Shown piece after piece: positions 35,484-42,951 of a stretch of DNA of 64,000 bases. The position numbers and the translations under genes were made by a program. The notes beneath the pieces are model-generated. The model was not told the origin of the DNA and searched no databases. It saw only the letters and a list, made by a program, of their open reading frames with translations. The stretch covers positions 1-64,000 of the forward strand of contig CAZKYC010000009.1 in NCBI GenBank assembly GCA_964556895.1, in the 5' to 3' direction. Within the stretch, counting starts at the first letter, position 1. Each line of letters begins with the position of its first letter. The DNA is from Hinthialibacter sp964556895 (GTDB lineage Bacteria; Hinthialibacterota; Hinthialibacteria; Hinthialibacterales; Hinthialibacteraceae).

Positions 35484-36554
35484 ATGAAGAAAAAAATGAT
35501 TTGGGGACTACTCATCGTCGTACTGATCGCCGTCGCGTCGGCGGGCATCATTATATACCAAGAGTATCAAGCATGGAACACGCCCTGGGGAACCCCTGAA
35601 GACCGTTATCTGATTGATATCCCAGAAGGATGGACAGCGCGTCAAATTGGCGAATTGCTCGAAGAAAAAGGCATCATCGACAGCGTGAATGTCTTTCTCA
35701 TTATTGCCGATTTGCGCGGTATTGGCGATTCACTGAAAGCGGGCGAGTATGAATTTACAGGCGACCAAACCCCTTACCAAGCGCTTGACCTTCTCGCGAT
35801 TGGCTGGAACTTTCGCCGTTCGTTGGTAATTCCTGAAGGGTTCACTCAACTTCAAATCGCCCAACGCACTGAAGAGATGGAAATCTGTACAGCGGAAGAA
35901 TTTATCGCAGAGAGCAACACCTCACAGACCTTTCAAGTTGTGGTCACTGCGCCTGACGGGACGAATGCTGCTAACGAGGGCGTGTTTTTTCCAGACACCT
36001 ATTTTTTGATTCGAAACACCCCGCCCATAAAGGTCGTCGAGCGTATGGTCAGGCGGTTTGAAAAGGTCTTTAACCCGCTCTATACCGCCGCCCAAGATAA
36101 CACCGACAAGTCGTATTGGTGGGAGCAGGCGGAATTGATCGAAAATGACGCCTCTCACTCAATTGTCATCTTGGCCTCGATTATCGAAAAAGAAGCAAAG
36201 AAGGACGAAGACCGCGCCAAGATCGCCGCCGTGTTTGTCAACCGGTTAAAGAAGGGCATGCCGCTTCAATCAGACAGTACGATTCATTATGCGATTCAAG
36301 ACTGGTCTCGCGCTTTAACAAAAGCCGACCTTAAATTTGACTCGCCCTACAACACCTATCAACGCAAGGGGCTGCCGCCAGCGGCGATCTGCAACCCTGG
36401 TGAGGCGTCACTGAAAGCGGCGATTGAGCCCGCCGATATCGACGCGCTTTACTTTATCTCGATGCAAACCGGCGAAACGAAATTTACCGCAAACTATAAT
36501 GAATTTTTGACATGGAAGCGAGAATACAAACAAGCCAAACGGCTGGCTGAATAA
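35484..36554 (+). CDS. mltG: Endolytic murein transglycosylase MltG
   Basis: This 356-residue inner-membrane enzyme cuts nascent peptidoglycan strands. It has one N-terminal helix (WGLLIVVLIAVASAGIII), a LysM-like region, and the YceG domain with the catalytic Glu in LASIIEKEAKKDEDRA. The conserved PLQSDSTIHYA and SPYNTYQRKGLPPAAICNPG motifs follow. The ATG at 35484 directly before the membrane helix is preferred to an upstream ATG at 35442 that would add a basic, unconserved stretch. A strong terminator follows. Confidence 0.94.
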   Translation: MKKKMIWGLLIVVLIAVASAGIIIYQEYQAWNTPWGTPEDRYLIDIPEGWTARQIGELLEEKGIIDSVNVFLIIADLRGIGDSLKAGEYEFTGDQTPYQALDLLAIGWNFRRSLVIPEGFTQLQIAQRTEEMEICTAEEFIAESNTSQTFQVVVTAPDGTNAANEGVFFPDTYFLIRNTPPIKVVERMVRRFEKVFNPLYTAAQDNTDKSYWWEQAELIENDASHSIVILASIIEKEAKKDEDRAKIAAVFVNRLKKGMPLQSDSTIHYAIQDWSRALTKADLKFDSPYNTYQRKGLPPAAICNPGEASLKAAIEPADIDALYFISMQTGETKFTANYNEFLTWKREYKQAKRLAE

Positions 36555-36578
36555 TTGCTACTCATATCAAGGTATCTC

Positions 36579-36619
36579 AAAAGCAGCGAATAAAAAAATC
36601 GCTGCTTTTCTTTTTTTTT
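36579..36619 (+). terminator. Rho-independent terminator of mltG
   Basis: An 11-base-pair stem (36579-36589 with 36599-36609) with a nine-base A-rich loop is followed by C and nine T residues. Confidence 0.92.
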
Positions 36620-36701
36620 GCTTGACCTGATGGCCTTTATCTCGATAATAGAATGGCTTTAGAGTCTATTTGGGGGTTATTCAATCAGGAGGATGTGTGT
36701 T

Positions 36702-37694
36702 ATGAAGAAGATATTCGTATTTCTCTGTCTCGCCGCAATACCCTTCACAGGATGGACGCAGCTGTTTGAACCCGGCAACGTGATATTCACCGATCCATCC
36801 TTCTCGCCAGACGGTCAAATCGTCGAACTCAAGATCACAGGAAATGAAGCCGAAGTTGTGAATGTCGTCCGCTGGGACCTTGACGGCGCTTTACGTCGCC
36901 GCGCATTAGGCCTCGACATAGACCCGTCTGGCCAAGTATGGGTTGGCTTAACTTGGACAGGCGACACCGATAGTGAGTTCCCAGAAGGGATTGGACAAGC
37001 GTTACGCATCAAGAGCGACGGCACGCAAGATTCATGGGATCTAGACATAATCAAATCTACCCATCTCGCTGCGCTTGATACCGATGTGGTCATGATAAAT
37101 AGCAACGCCGGAGACGCGGATATCGCCCAAAAATTAGACGTCTCCAGCGGCGACCCCATTTTTACCGATTTTGTGAAATCCGGCCACGGCGAAGCGCTAA
37201 AGTTGCCTGATGGCCGCATACTGATGGGTCAAACCGCGCCTGGTATTCTCGTATTTGATACCGATGGAAACCAAACCGGCGTCTTTTATGATGACGGCGA
37301 AACCGAATTTCTGTCGCTGACATATAATGAAGAAATCGGGGTCGTTATCACTTCATCCCAAGATCAAAAAACGATTATGCGTATCAGCCTCGATGGCCAA
37401 TTAGAAGAATCATACGACACCTCTGACCCATTCGACACAGGCCAGCTTTGGAGCATCGCAACAATTCCAGGAACATCATCTATTATTACTGGCTACCACT
37501 TAACGGATCTAGTAAACACACTCGCCATCTTTGACGCCTCCAACCTCGCTGCCGGCCCAAGGCTGATCACAATTACATCAGGGTTTGAGCAGGCGGGTTT
37601 GTCTGAGGATACGGCTTTCCGTTCAACCTTTAATGTCGCTGTCGTTCCCGGCGCCGAATTCCCTACAGATGTTGATGAATGGAGCCTATATTAA
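36702..37694 (+). CDS. Secreted propeller-like protein of unknown function
   Basis: This 330-residue protein has a signal peptide (FVFLCLAAIPFTGW) and a series of beta-strand repeats with Gly/Asp turns, such as LGLDIDPSGQVWVGL, LKLPDGRILMGQ and IMRISLDGQLEES. They suggest an NHL- or SMP-30-like beta-propeller, though no catalytic metal site is evident. The ATG at 36702 is preceded by AGGAGG nine bases away. The C-terminus FPTDVDEWSLY is almost the same as that of the secreted protein at 20144-21967. The function is unknown. Confidence 0.7.
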   Translation: MKKIFVFLCLAAIPFTGWTQLFEPGNVIFTDPSFSPDGQIVELKITGNEAEVVNVVRWDLDGALRRRALGLDIDPSGQVWVGLTWTGDTDSEFPEGIGQALRIKSDGTQDSWDLDIIKSTHLAALDTDVVMINSNAGDADIAQKLDVSSGDPIFTDFVKSGHGEALKLPDGRILMGQTAPGILVFDTDGNQTGVFYDDGETEFLSLTYNEEIGVVITSSQDQKTIMRISLDGQLEESYDTSDPFDTGQLWSIATIPGTSSIITGYHLTDLVNTLAIFDASNLAAGPRLITITSGFEQAGLSEDTAFRSTFNVAVVPGAEFPTDVDEWSLY

Positions 37695-37719
37695 TTCAGC
37701 ATTCTATGAGATACATGAA

Positions 37720-37749
37720 GCGCCCTTTCACAAGACGATGAAAGGGCGC
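37720..37749 (+). terminator. Strong hairpin after the secreted propeller gene
   Basis: An 11-base-pair stem (37720-37730 with 37739-37749) with an eight-base loop lies 25 bases after the stop. There is no following T-run, so it may slow or protect the transcript instead of ending it. It lies directly before the ribosome site of the prepilin-like gene. Confidence 0.55.
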
Positions 37750-37775
37750 GCTGTATTTCGATGGAGATCAAAACA

Positions 37776-38336
37776 ATGCGTATGAACGATTCCGGCTTCA
37801 CGTTGATCGAGCTGCTCATCGTTGTTGCTATTATAGGGATACTCGCCGCCATCGCGGTCCCAAACTTCATCAACGCCCAGGTACGGGCAAAAGTCGCTAG
37901 AGGCCAAAGCGATATGCGCAGTCTCCAACTGGCGCTTGAGACCTATCGGCTTGATAATAATATGTACCCCCCTACACCCAGCACAGCGGGCAACTTACGT
38001 TTTGCCCGGCTTGCGCGTCTGACCTCTCCAGTCGCTTATATGAGTTCAGTTCCACTCGACCCATTCCGAGATGGAATTGACCCAACTGGACAGGGCGTCT
38101 TTGTACCTGAAGACAGCGCATACCCCCTGTGGGACCCAGACTATGCGAATGGAAACCGGATGAACGGCAATACATTCCGCTGGATTCCGTCACAGAACAA
38201 CAAAAAAGGTGGATTTGTTTTACACGGCGCCATGCCAGACACTGACTATGAAGCGGCGGAGGGAATGCCTCTTCATTTTTACGACCAAAGCAACGGCGTC
38301 ATCAGCAGCGGCGACCATTATGTTTTTGGCACATAA
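37776..38336 (+). CDS. Type II secretion/pilin-like protein with prepilin N-terminus
   Basis: This 186-residue protein begins with a type III prepilin signal: a short polar leader, then G-FTLIELLIVVAIIGILAAI, to be cut after the Gly and methylated on Phe. The following NFINAQVRAKVARGQSDMRSLQLALETY is typical of GspG-type pseudopilins and of the many pilin-like proteins of Planctomycetes-type bacteria. The ATG at 37776 has GGAG nine bases before it. No other pilus or secretion gene is near, so it is likely one of many scattered pilin-like surface proteins. Confidence 0.88.
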   Translation: MRMNDSGFTLIELLIVVAIIGILAAIAVPNFINAQVRAKVARGQSDMRSLQLALETYRLDNNMYPPTPSTAGNLRFARLARLTSPVAYMSSVPLDPFRDGIDPTGQGVFVPEDSAYPLWDPDYANGNRMNGNTFRWIPSQNNKKGGFVLHGAMPDTDYEAAEGMPLHFYDQSNGVISSGDHYVFGT

Positions 38337-38345
38337 ACGGGTCGC

Positions 38346-39464
38346 TTAATTTTCTGTCTTCTCATAGCGCTGCCTGAGTTGACCACAGGCAGCGTCAATA
38401 TTTCTGCCCCGGCTATATCTGACGGTGGCGTCGATGCCATTCTTCCTGAGTTGACGGCGAAATGTTTCGACCGTCTTCGCGTTGGATGACTTAAATGGAG
38501 AGCGGGGAACCGCATTGAATGGAATCAAGTTTACATGCGCATGCAACTCTTCACAGATTTCTTTTAAACGAGACGCGTCAGCGACAGCGTCATTCAGGCC
38601 TGAAATCATTAAATATTCAAACGTAAGGCGGCGTTTTTGCGACCGCTGGTAATAGAGCAATGCGTCTTTGAGTTGATTGAGTGAGTAACTTCTCGCCAGT
38701 GGAATCAAATTTTCCCGGTCAGAGTCTCGAGTCGCATGAAGCGAAATCGCCAGTTTGACTTTCCAATCGTCTTGCGCCATGCGATATATCTCAGGCACAA
38801 GCCCAACCGTTGATACCGTAATTCGGCGCGGCGACAGGTTGAGCCCTTGCTCGCAAGTTAGTATCTCGATGGCTTTGCTGAGATGTTCAAAGTTATGCAG
38901 CGGCTCGCCCGAACCCATAAACACGATTCGCGAAACGTCGTCGCCCTGGCGAAGAAACCCCATAATTTGAGTGACAATCTCGCCGGGGCTTAAATTTCGC
39001 TTGAGACCACTTTGGCCAGAGGCGCAGAATTTGCAGGCAAATTGACACCCCGCCTGGGTAGAGAGACAGCAGGTGTAGCCTTCGATTTTGCGCTTGTCTT
39101 GGTCGCGCACCCGGCCTGATTTTGGGTCGGTCTTGGCCCGCTCAGCGAAGCGGGGCATTCTGACCGTCTCCACCCGCTCGCCGTCTTGAAATTCGAAGAG
39201 CCATTTCGTCGTCTCATCGGCTAAATCGGTCTGTTGAGCGACAATCGTTGGCGTTTCGAGGCTGAGATGAGCGGCCAGCGTCGCGCGTAACTCTTTTGAC
39301 AGATCAGTCATGTCGTCAAATGATAACGCGCCGCGCTGATATAGCCAGCGCATGATCTGGTCGGCGTGAAAGCGTTTATGCCCCTTCGCTTCGAGAAACT
39401 CTTGTAACTCGCTTCGAGTAAAATCCCAAAGAGAAAGAATCTGTTTATTTGTATCGGTCGTCAT
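38346..39464 (-). CDS. rlmN: 23S rRNA (adenine-2503-C2)-methyltransferase RlmN
   Basis: This 372-residue radical SAM enzyme methylates A2503 of 23S rRNA and A37 of some tRNAs. The CxxxCxxC cluster motif is CQFACKFC. The methyl-carrying Cys is in the C-terminal RNIDAACGQL segment, and the second active Cys is in GYTCCLSTQAGC. The GSGEPLHNFEHL motif for SAM binding is intact. The N-terminal HhH-like domain covers residues 10-90. It is monocistronic, convergent with the prepilin-like gene, with nine bases between them. Confidence 0.96.
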   Translation of the reverse strand: MTTDTNKQILSLWDFTRSELQEFLEAKGHKRFHADQIMRWLYQRGALSFDDMTDLSKELRATLAAHLSLETPTIVAQQTDLADETTKWLFEFQDGERVETVRMPRFAERAKTDPKSGRVRDQDKRKIEGYTCCLSTQAGCQFACKFCASGQSGLKRNLSPGEIVTQIMGFLRQGDDVSRIVFMGSGEPLHNFEHLSKAIEILTCEQGLNLSPRRITVSTVGLVPEIYRMAQDDWKVKLAISLHATRDSDRENLIPLARSYSLNQLKDALLYYQRSQKRRLTFEYLMISGLNDAVADASRLKEICEELHAHVNLIPFNAVPRSPFKSSNAKTVETFRRQLRKNGIDATVRYSRGRNIDAACGQLRQRYEKTEN

Positions 39465-39583
39465 CTTGGATTAAGGCCGAGTTGGACGTTAGCCCGCTTC
39501 ATGATAAACTGTCGATCATGAACGCGTTTCGTTCATCGTTGAGGTAGCATAATCGGATTTACCATTCGCGAGGAGCCTTTCAC

Positions 39584-40303
39584 ATGATCTTGCGCGCCAT
39601 TTACTCAGATTTTAAGGCCTGCATGGACAACGACCCCTCCGTCCGAGGTTTCTGGGGCGGGATGGAAGTGTTGTTTACCTACGCAGGATTTCATGCCTTG
39701 CTGCTACACCGGATTGCGCATGTACTCCACAAAACCTTCCACCTTCCTTTTCTACCGAGAGTCATTTCTCAGGTGAACCGTTTTTTTACAGGAATTGAAA
39801 TCCACCCGGGCGCAAAAATCGCCCACGGCGTGTTTATCGACCACGGCATGGGCGTTGTCATTGGCGAAACCGCCGAAGTCGGCGAAGGCTGCGTGTTGTT
39901 TCAAGGCGTTACCCTTGGCGGAACGGGCAAAGAAACCGGCAAGCGCCACCCGACCCTCGAACAAAATGTTATGGTCAGCGCCGGCGCAAAAGTGTTGGGC
40001 AACATCTGTCTTGGCGAGAATGTGAAAATCGGCGCCCAAGCGGTCGTGTTAAAAGACGTCCCCCCCAATTGCACGGTGGTTGGCGTGCCAGGGCGGGTTG
40101 TGGTGCGCGACGGCCAGCGCGTTACGACCCAAGAGGGCAAACCCTGCGTCGACCTCGACCATACCCATCTCCCTGACCCGATCATGGAGCGCCTGGAACA
40201 ATTGAGCCGCGAGATTGATAAGGTCCATACCGAAATTAAAGACCACCACCAAAGCCAGCCAGTGGCCACCCACAGCCACTCAACCAACAGCGCTGATGAC
40301 TGA
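39584..40303 (+). CDS. cysE: Serine O-acetyltransferase
   Basis: This 239-residue enzyme makes O-acetylserine for cysteine synthesis. The left-handed beta-helix carries the signature AHGVFIDHGMGVVIGETA and FQGVTLGGTGKETGKRHP, with the catalytic His residues. It is of the short EpsC-like type lacking the long N-terminal domain of the E. coli enzyme. The C-terminal tail after position 195 is His/Ser-rich and helical. GAGGAG precedes the ATG. An inverted repeat (ATGAACG/CGTTCAT, 39518-39536) upstream could be an operator. Its end overlaps the next gene by eight bases. Confidence 0.93.
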   Translation: MILRAIYSDFKACMDNDPSVRGFWGGMEVLFTYAGFHALLLHRIAHVLHKTFHLPFLPRVISQVNRFFTGIEIHPGAKIAHGVFIDHGMGVVIGETAEVGEGCVLFQGVTLGGTGKETGKRHPTLEQNVMVSAGAKVLGNICLGENVKIGAQAVVLKDVPPNCTVVGVPGRVVVRDGQRVTTQEGKPCVDLDHTHLPDPIMERLEQLSREIDKVHTEIKDHHQSQPVATHSHSTNSADD

Positions 40304-40901
40304 TCCCTTATGGTCGCGTTTTCCCCGTTGGATCGAAGCAAGCGGGCTGCCGACAACGATTCGAGCCAAGTTGGGGATTGAATGTTGGGTGGTATTTAGA
40401 AAACTGGTTTCTCTTGACTGCGACAAGAACCTGACGCCAGACTGGTTTGTGTTTGAGTGTTCAACCGTGTCGAAAGAAACGGGCTTAACAGAACGTGAAG
40501 TATCGTCGAATCTAAACCAACTGGAACAAGAAGGATTCATCGAACGGCGCGATACAGCAGACCGCGTCCAACAGGCGCGTATTCAGTCGCCGCTGCCTTA
40601 CATAGACGACTTAGACGACATTCGTGAATTAATCACAGGCGGCCAGGGTGGGCGTTTCGCCTTACGCTATGCGGAACCGATAGACCAACTCGAAAAGGCC
40701 CAGCGGGTGGTATTCTTATACCAAATGGTGTTTGGGCCGCGGTTCACCCCGCGAATTGTTGAAGACCTTGAAGAAATTTCTAATTGCTATGATATGGCGT
40801 TAATCTATGATGTCTTTTCCGAAGCCCATCGGCGAAGCACCAAGCAATTTGGCTGGGTCAAATCAAAACTGAACAAATCCATTGAGGCTGAAACGGCCTA
40901 G
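40296..40901 (+). CDS. Winged-helix protein, possible helicase-loading partner
   Basis: This 201-residue protein has a winged helix-turn-helix at about residues 30-95, including VSKETGLTEREVSSNLNQLE and then the wing GFIERRDT. The helical C-terminal half contains a KQFGWVKSKLNK ending. The fold resembles DnaD/DnaB-type primosome proteins or replication initiators more than a transcription factor, but the match is not strong. The ATG at 40296 overlaps the cysE stop by eight bases. It is followed 24 bases later by a DnaC/DnaI-type ATPase, so a joint role in loading the replicative helicase is the likely reading. Confidence 0.65.
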   Translation: MTDPLWSRFPRWIEASGLPTTIRAKLGIECWVVFRKLVSLDCDKNLTPDWFVFECSTVSKETGLTEREVSSNLNQLEQEGFIERRDTADRVQQARIQSPLPYIDDLDDIRELITGGQGGRFALRYAEPIDQLEKAQRVVFLYQMVFGPRFTPRIVEDLEEISNCYDMALIYDVFSEAHRRSTKQFGWVKSKLNKSIEAETA

Positions 40902-40925
40902 CCTGATGATCAGGAGTTGAGCGAG

Positions 40926-41690
40926 ATGAAATCGTTTTCTGCAATCAGCGGTAATGTGAAAAAGATTCTGAGTGAGATGCCGCCGATGGACAAACTGCCC
41001 GACGCCGATCCTGACCAACGCTGTCCGCTATGTGACGGATACGGCCATATCATTGACGAGAAGGGCGCCCGGCCTTGTGAATGTGTGAAGAAAGAGGTTG
41101 TCCAGAATACGTTTGAAGATTCCCAAGTGCCCAAACGGTTTCTCAATGAATCGCTCGACACGTTCAAACTGTCAAACACCAAACTCCGCGCCTGTTTGAA
41201 TGACGCCAAAAAATACGTCGAACACTACTCGCTCGAAAACGCTCAAGGCCTGTATATCTACGGCCCCACCGGAGTTGGCAAAACTCATATCGCCGTCGGT
41301 ATCGTCAAAGCCCTCATCGAAAAAGGGCATAGCGCGGTGTTTTATAACATCGTTGATTTGCTCGACGCGATTCGGGCGACCTACGACCCTCAAAACAACA
41401 ACGCCCCCAAAGCGCAAATCGAAGAACGGCTGCAACGGCAGATTTTGGTATTAGACGACTTTGGCGTCCAAAAAACTTCGTCCTGGGTGGCTGACCGATT
41501 GTATGCGCTGATCAACCGCCGCTATCAGGATTGCAAGACGCTGATTATCACTTCAAATTTAGAATACGATAACCTGAAGGTGCGTGTTGACCCCGCGCTA
41601 TCCTCTCGTATCATCTCCATGTGCCGCGTCATTGAAGTGCGCGGTTCTGATTTTCGCAATAACCGGGCAGGCGTCAAACGCCCAAGTTAA
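40926..41690 (+). CDS. DnaC/DnaI-like helicase-loader ATPase
   Basis: This 254-residue AAA+ protein has an N-terminal zinc-type motif (CPLCDGYGH with CECVKK, residues 35-60) and an ATPase domain. Walker A is GPTGVGKTH, Walker B is ILVLDDFGVQ, and the sensor segment TLIITSNLEYDNL and the Arg in DPALSSRI are in place. These are features of DnaC/DnaI helicase loaders and of IstB, but no transposase is nearby, which favours the loader. The ATG at 40926 has AGGAG nine bases upstream. It is paired with the winged-helix gene before it. Confidence 0.85.
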   Translation: MKSFSAISGNVKKILSEMPPMDKLPDADPDQRCPLCDGYGHIIDEKGARPCECVKKEVVQNTFEDSQVPKRFLNESLDTFKLSNTKLRACLNDAKKYVEHYSLENAQGLYIYGPTGVGKTHIAVGIVKALIEKGHSAVFYNIVDLLDAIRATYDPQNNNAPKAQIEERLQRQILVLDDFGVQKTSSWVADRLYALINRRYQDCKTLIITSNLEYDNLKVRVDPALSSRIISMCRVIEVRGSDFRNNRAGVKRPS

Positions 41691-41729
41691 TTGTTCAACC
41701 GTATGAACCAACTCTAAATGGAGCGCAGC

Positions 41730-42695
41730 ATGAAAAATCCAGCCAACGCTGTCGGTATTGGTGAAGTTCGAAAGGCGGTCATCCCCGCGGCCGGCCTGGG
41801 CACGCGTTTTTTGCCCGCGACCAAAGTGCAGCCCAAAGAAATGCTGCCTGTGATTGATAAGCCGACAATTCAATTCGTTATTGAAGAAGTCGTTGAATCA
41901 GGCATCACCGACGTTTTGATCATCACCGGTAAAGGTAAGCGCGCCATCGAAGACCATTTTGACCGCTCATGGGAACTTGAACATTCATTGGAAAGTTCAG
42001 GCAAGTGCGACATCCATCAAAGTATCACTGAATTATCAAACCTGGCGAATATTCACTACATCCGCCAAAAAGACGCCAAAGGCTTGGGCGACGCCATCTA
42101 TTACGCCAAACAACACGTCGCCGGCGAACCCTTTGTTGTCTTGCTGGGCGATACGATTGTTGGAGGAAAAACGCCCTGCACCAAACAACTGATGGATTTT
42201 TACCGCACCTGGCGCTGCCCGGTCATCGGCGTCGAGAAAGTGCCTCGTGAGAAAGTAATCAACTATGGAATCATCAAGGGAAGAACGATAGAAGATAACA
42301 CCATCATCGTTGACGATCTGATAGAGAAACCCGACATTGAGTCGGCGCCGTCAGAATTCGCCGTCGGCGGGCGGTATATATTAACAGCGGATATCTTTGA
42401 TTACATCGAAAAAACCCCGCCAGGAAAACTCGGCGAAATTCAACTCACTGACGCGCTGCGCCTGATGTGTAAAGACCAAAAGATATACGCCTACCAGTTT
42501 GAGGGCAAGCGTCACGACATCGGCAACAGGTTAGACTATTTAAAAACCACCATCGAATTCGCGCTGCAGCGTGATGATTTGCGCGAAAAGTTCATCGATT
42601 TCATCCAGAACGATCTGCCCCGGATGATTGAAACGGGTGAATTTGGCCAAGCGCCGATCGAGTTACGCAAACCCAAAGGCAACATCCCTGACTGA
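41730..42695 (+). CDS. galU: UTP-glucose-1-phosphate uridylyltransferase
   Basis: This 321-residue enzyme makes UDP-glucose for cell-surface glycans. The nucleotide-binding start AVIPAAGLGTRFLPATK, then QPKEMLPVIDKP, and the GLGDAIYYAK segment are all conserved. VLLGDTIV carries the metal-binding Asp, and EKP and GRYIL motifs follow. GGAG lies six bases before the ATG at 41730. It follows the helicase-loader gene by 39 bases and may share its transcript. The glycan cluster downstream is a possible consumer of its product. Confidence 0.95.
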   Translation: MKNPANAVGIGEVRKAVIPAAGLGTRFLPATKVQPKEMLPVIDKPTIQFVIEEVVESGITDVLIITGKGKRAIEDHFDRSWELEHSLESSGKCDIHQSITELSNLANIHYIRQKDAKGLGDAIYYAKQHVAGEPFVVLLGDTIVGGKTPCTKQLMDFYRTWRCPVIGVEKVPREKVINYGIIKGRTIEDNTIIVDDLIEKPDIESAPSEFAVGGRYILTADIFDYIEKTPPGKLGEIQLTDALRLMCKDQKIYAYQFEGKRHDIGNRLDYLKTTIEFALQRDDLREKFIDFIQNDLPRMIETGEFGQAPIELRKPKGNIPD

Positions 42696-42705
42696 CACGC
42701 TCGCC

Positions 42706-42951
42706 TCACAGCGAGGAGTGGGTTCCGTCACAGAAGGGCAGGGCGCCTGACTTTCGGCAGCCGCAATAGGCGTATGTTTTGTCGGCTTCAATTTCAACCT
42801 TCATCGGCGTACAATTCGTCCCCCGGTGAGAGCCGTCACAGTAGGGCTGGTTCTTTGACTGACGGCAGGTGCAGTAGTATTTCACGCCAACCGTCTCTTC
42901 AACAAGAATGGGTTTGCTTGAGCAGTTTGATTCACTCATAATTGTCCTCAC
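42706..42951 (-). CDS. CDGSH-type iron-sulfur protein with two motifs
   Basis: This 81-residue protein has two CDGSH domains, each binding a [2Fe-2S] cluster: CTCRQSKNQPYCDGSH and CGCRKSGALPFCDGTH. It is a MitoNEET-related small electron-transfer or cluster-transfer protein. Its ATG overlaps the stop of the membrane/propeller gene before it by four bases, so both are coupled. The bacterial role of such proteins is mostly unknown. Confidence 0.9.
   Translation of the reverse strand: MRTIMSESNCSSKPILVEETVGVKYYCTCRQSKNQPYCDGSHRGTNCTPMKVEIEADKTYAYCGCRKSGALPFCDGTHSSL

Noticed and set aside
40926..41690. IstB transposition helper of an insertion sequence
   Set aside because: There is no transposase gene or terminal inverted repeat nearby, and the N-terminal zinc motif and paired winged-helix gene favour a helicase loader.
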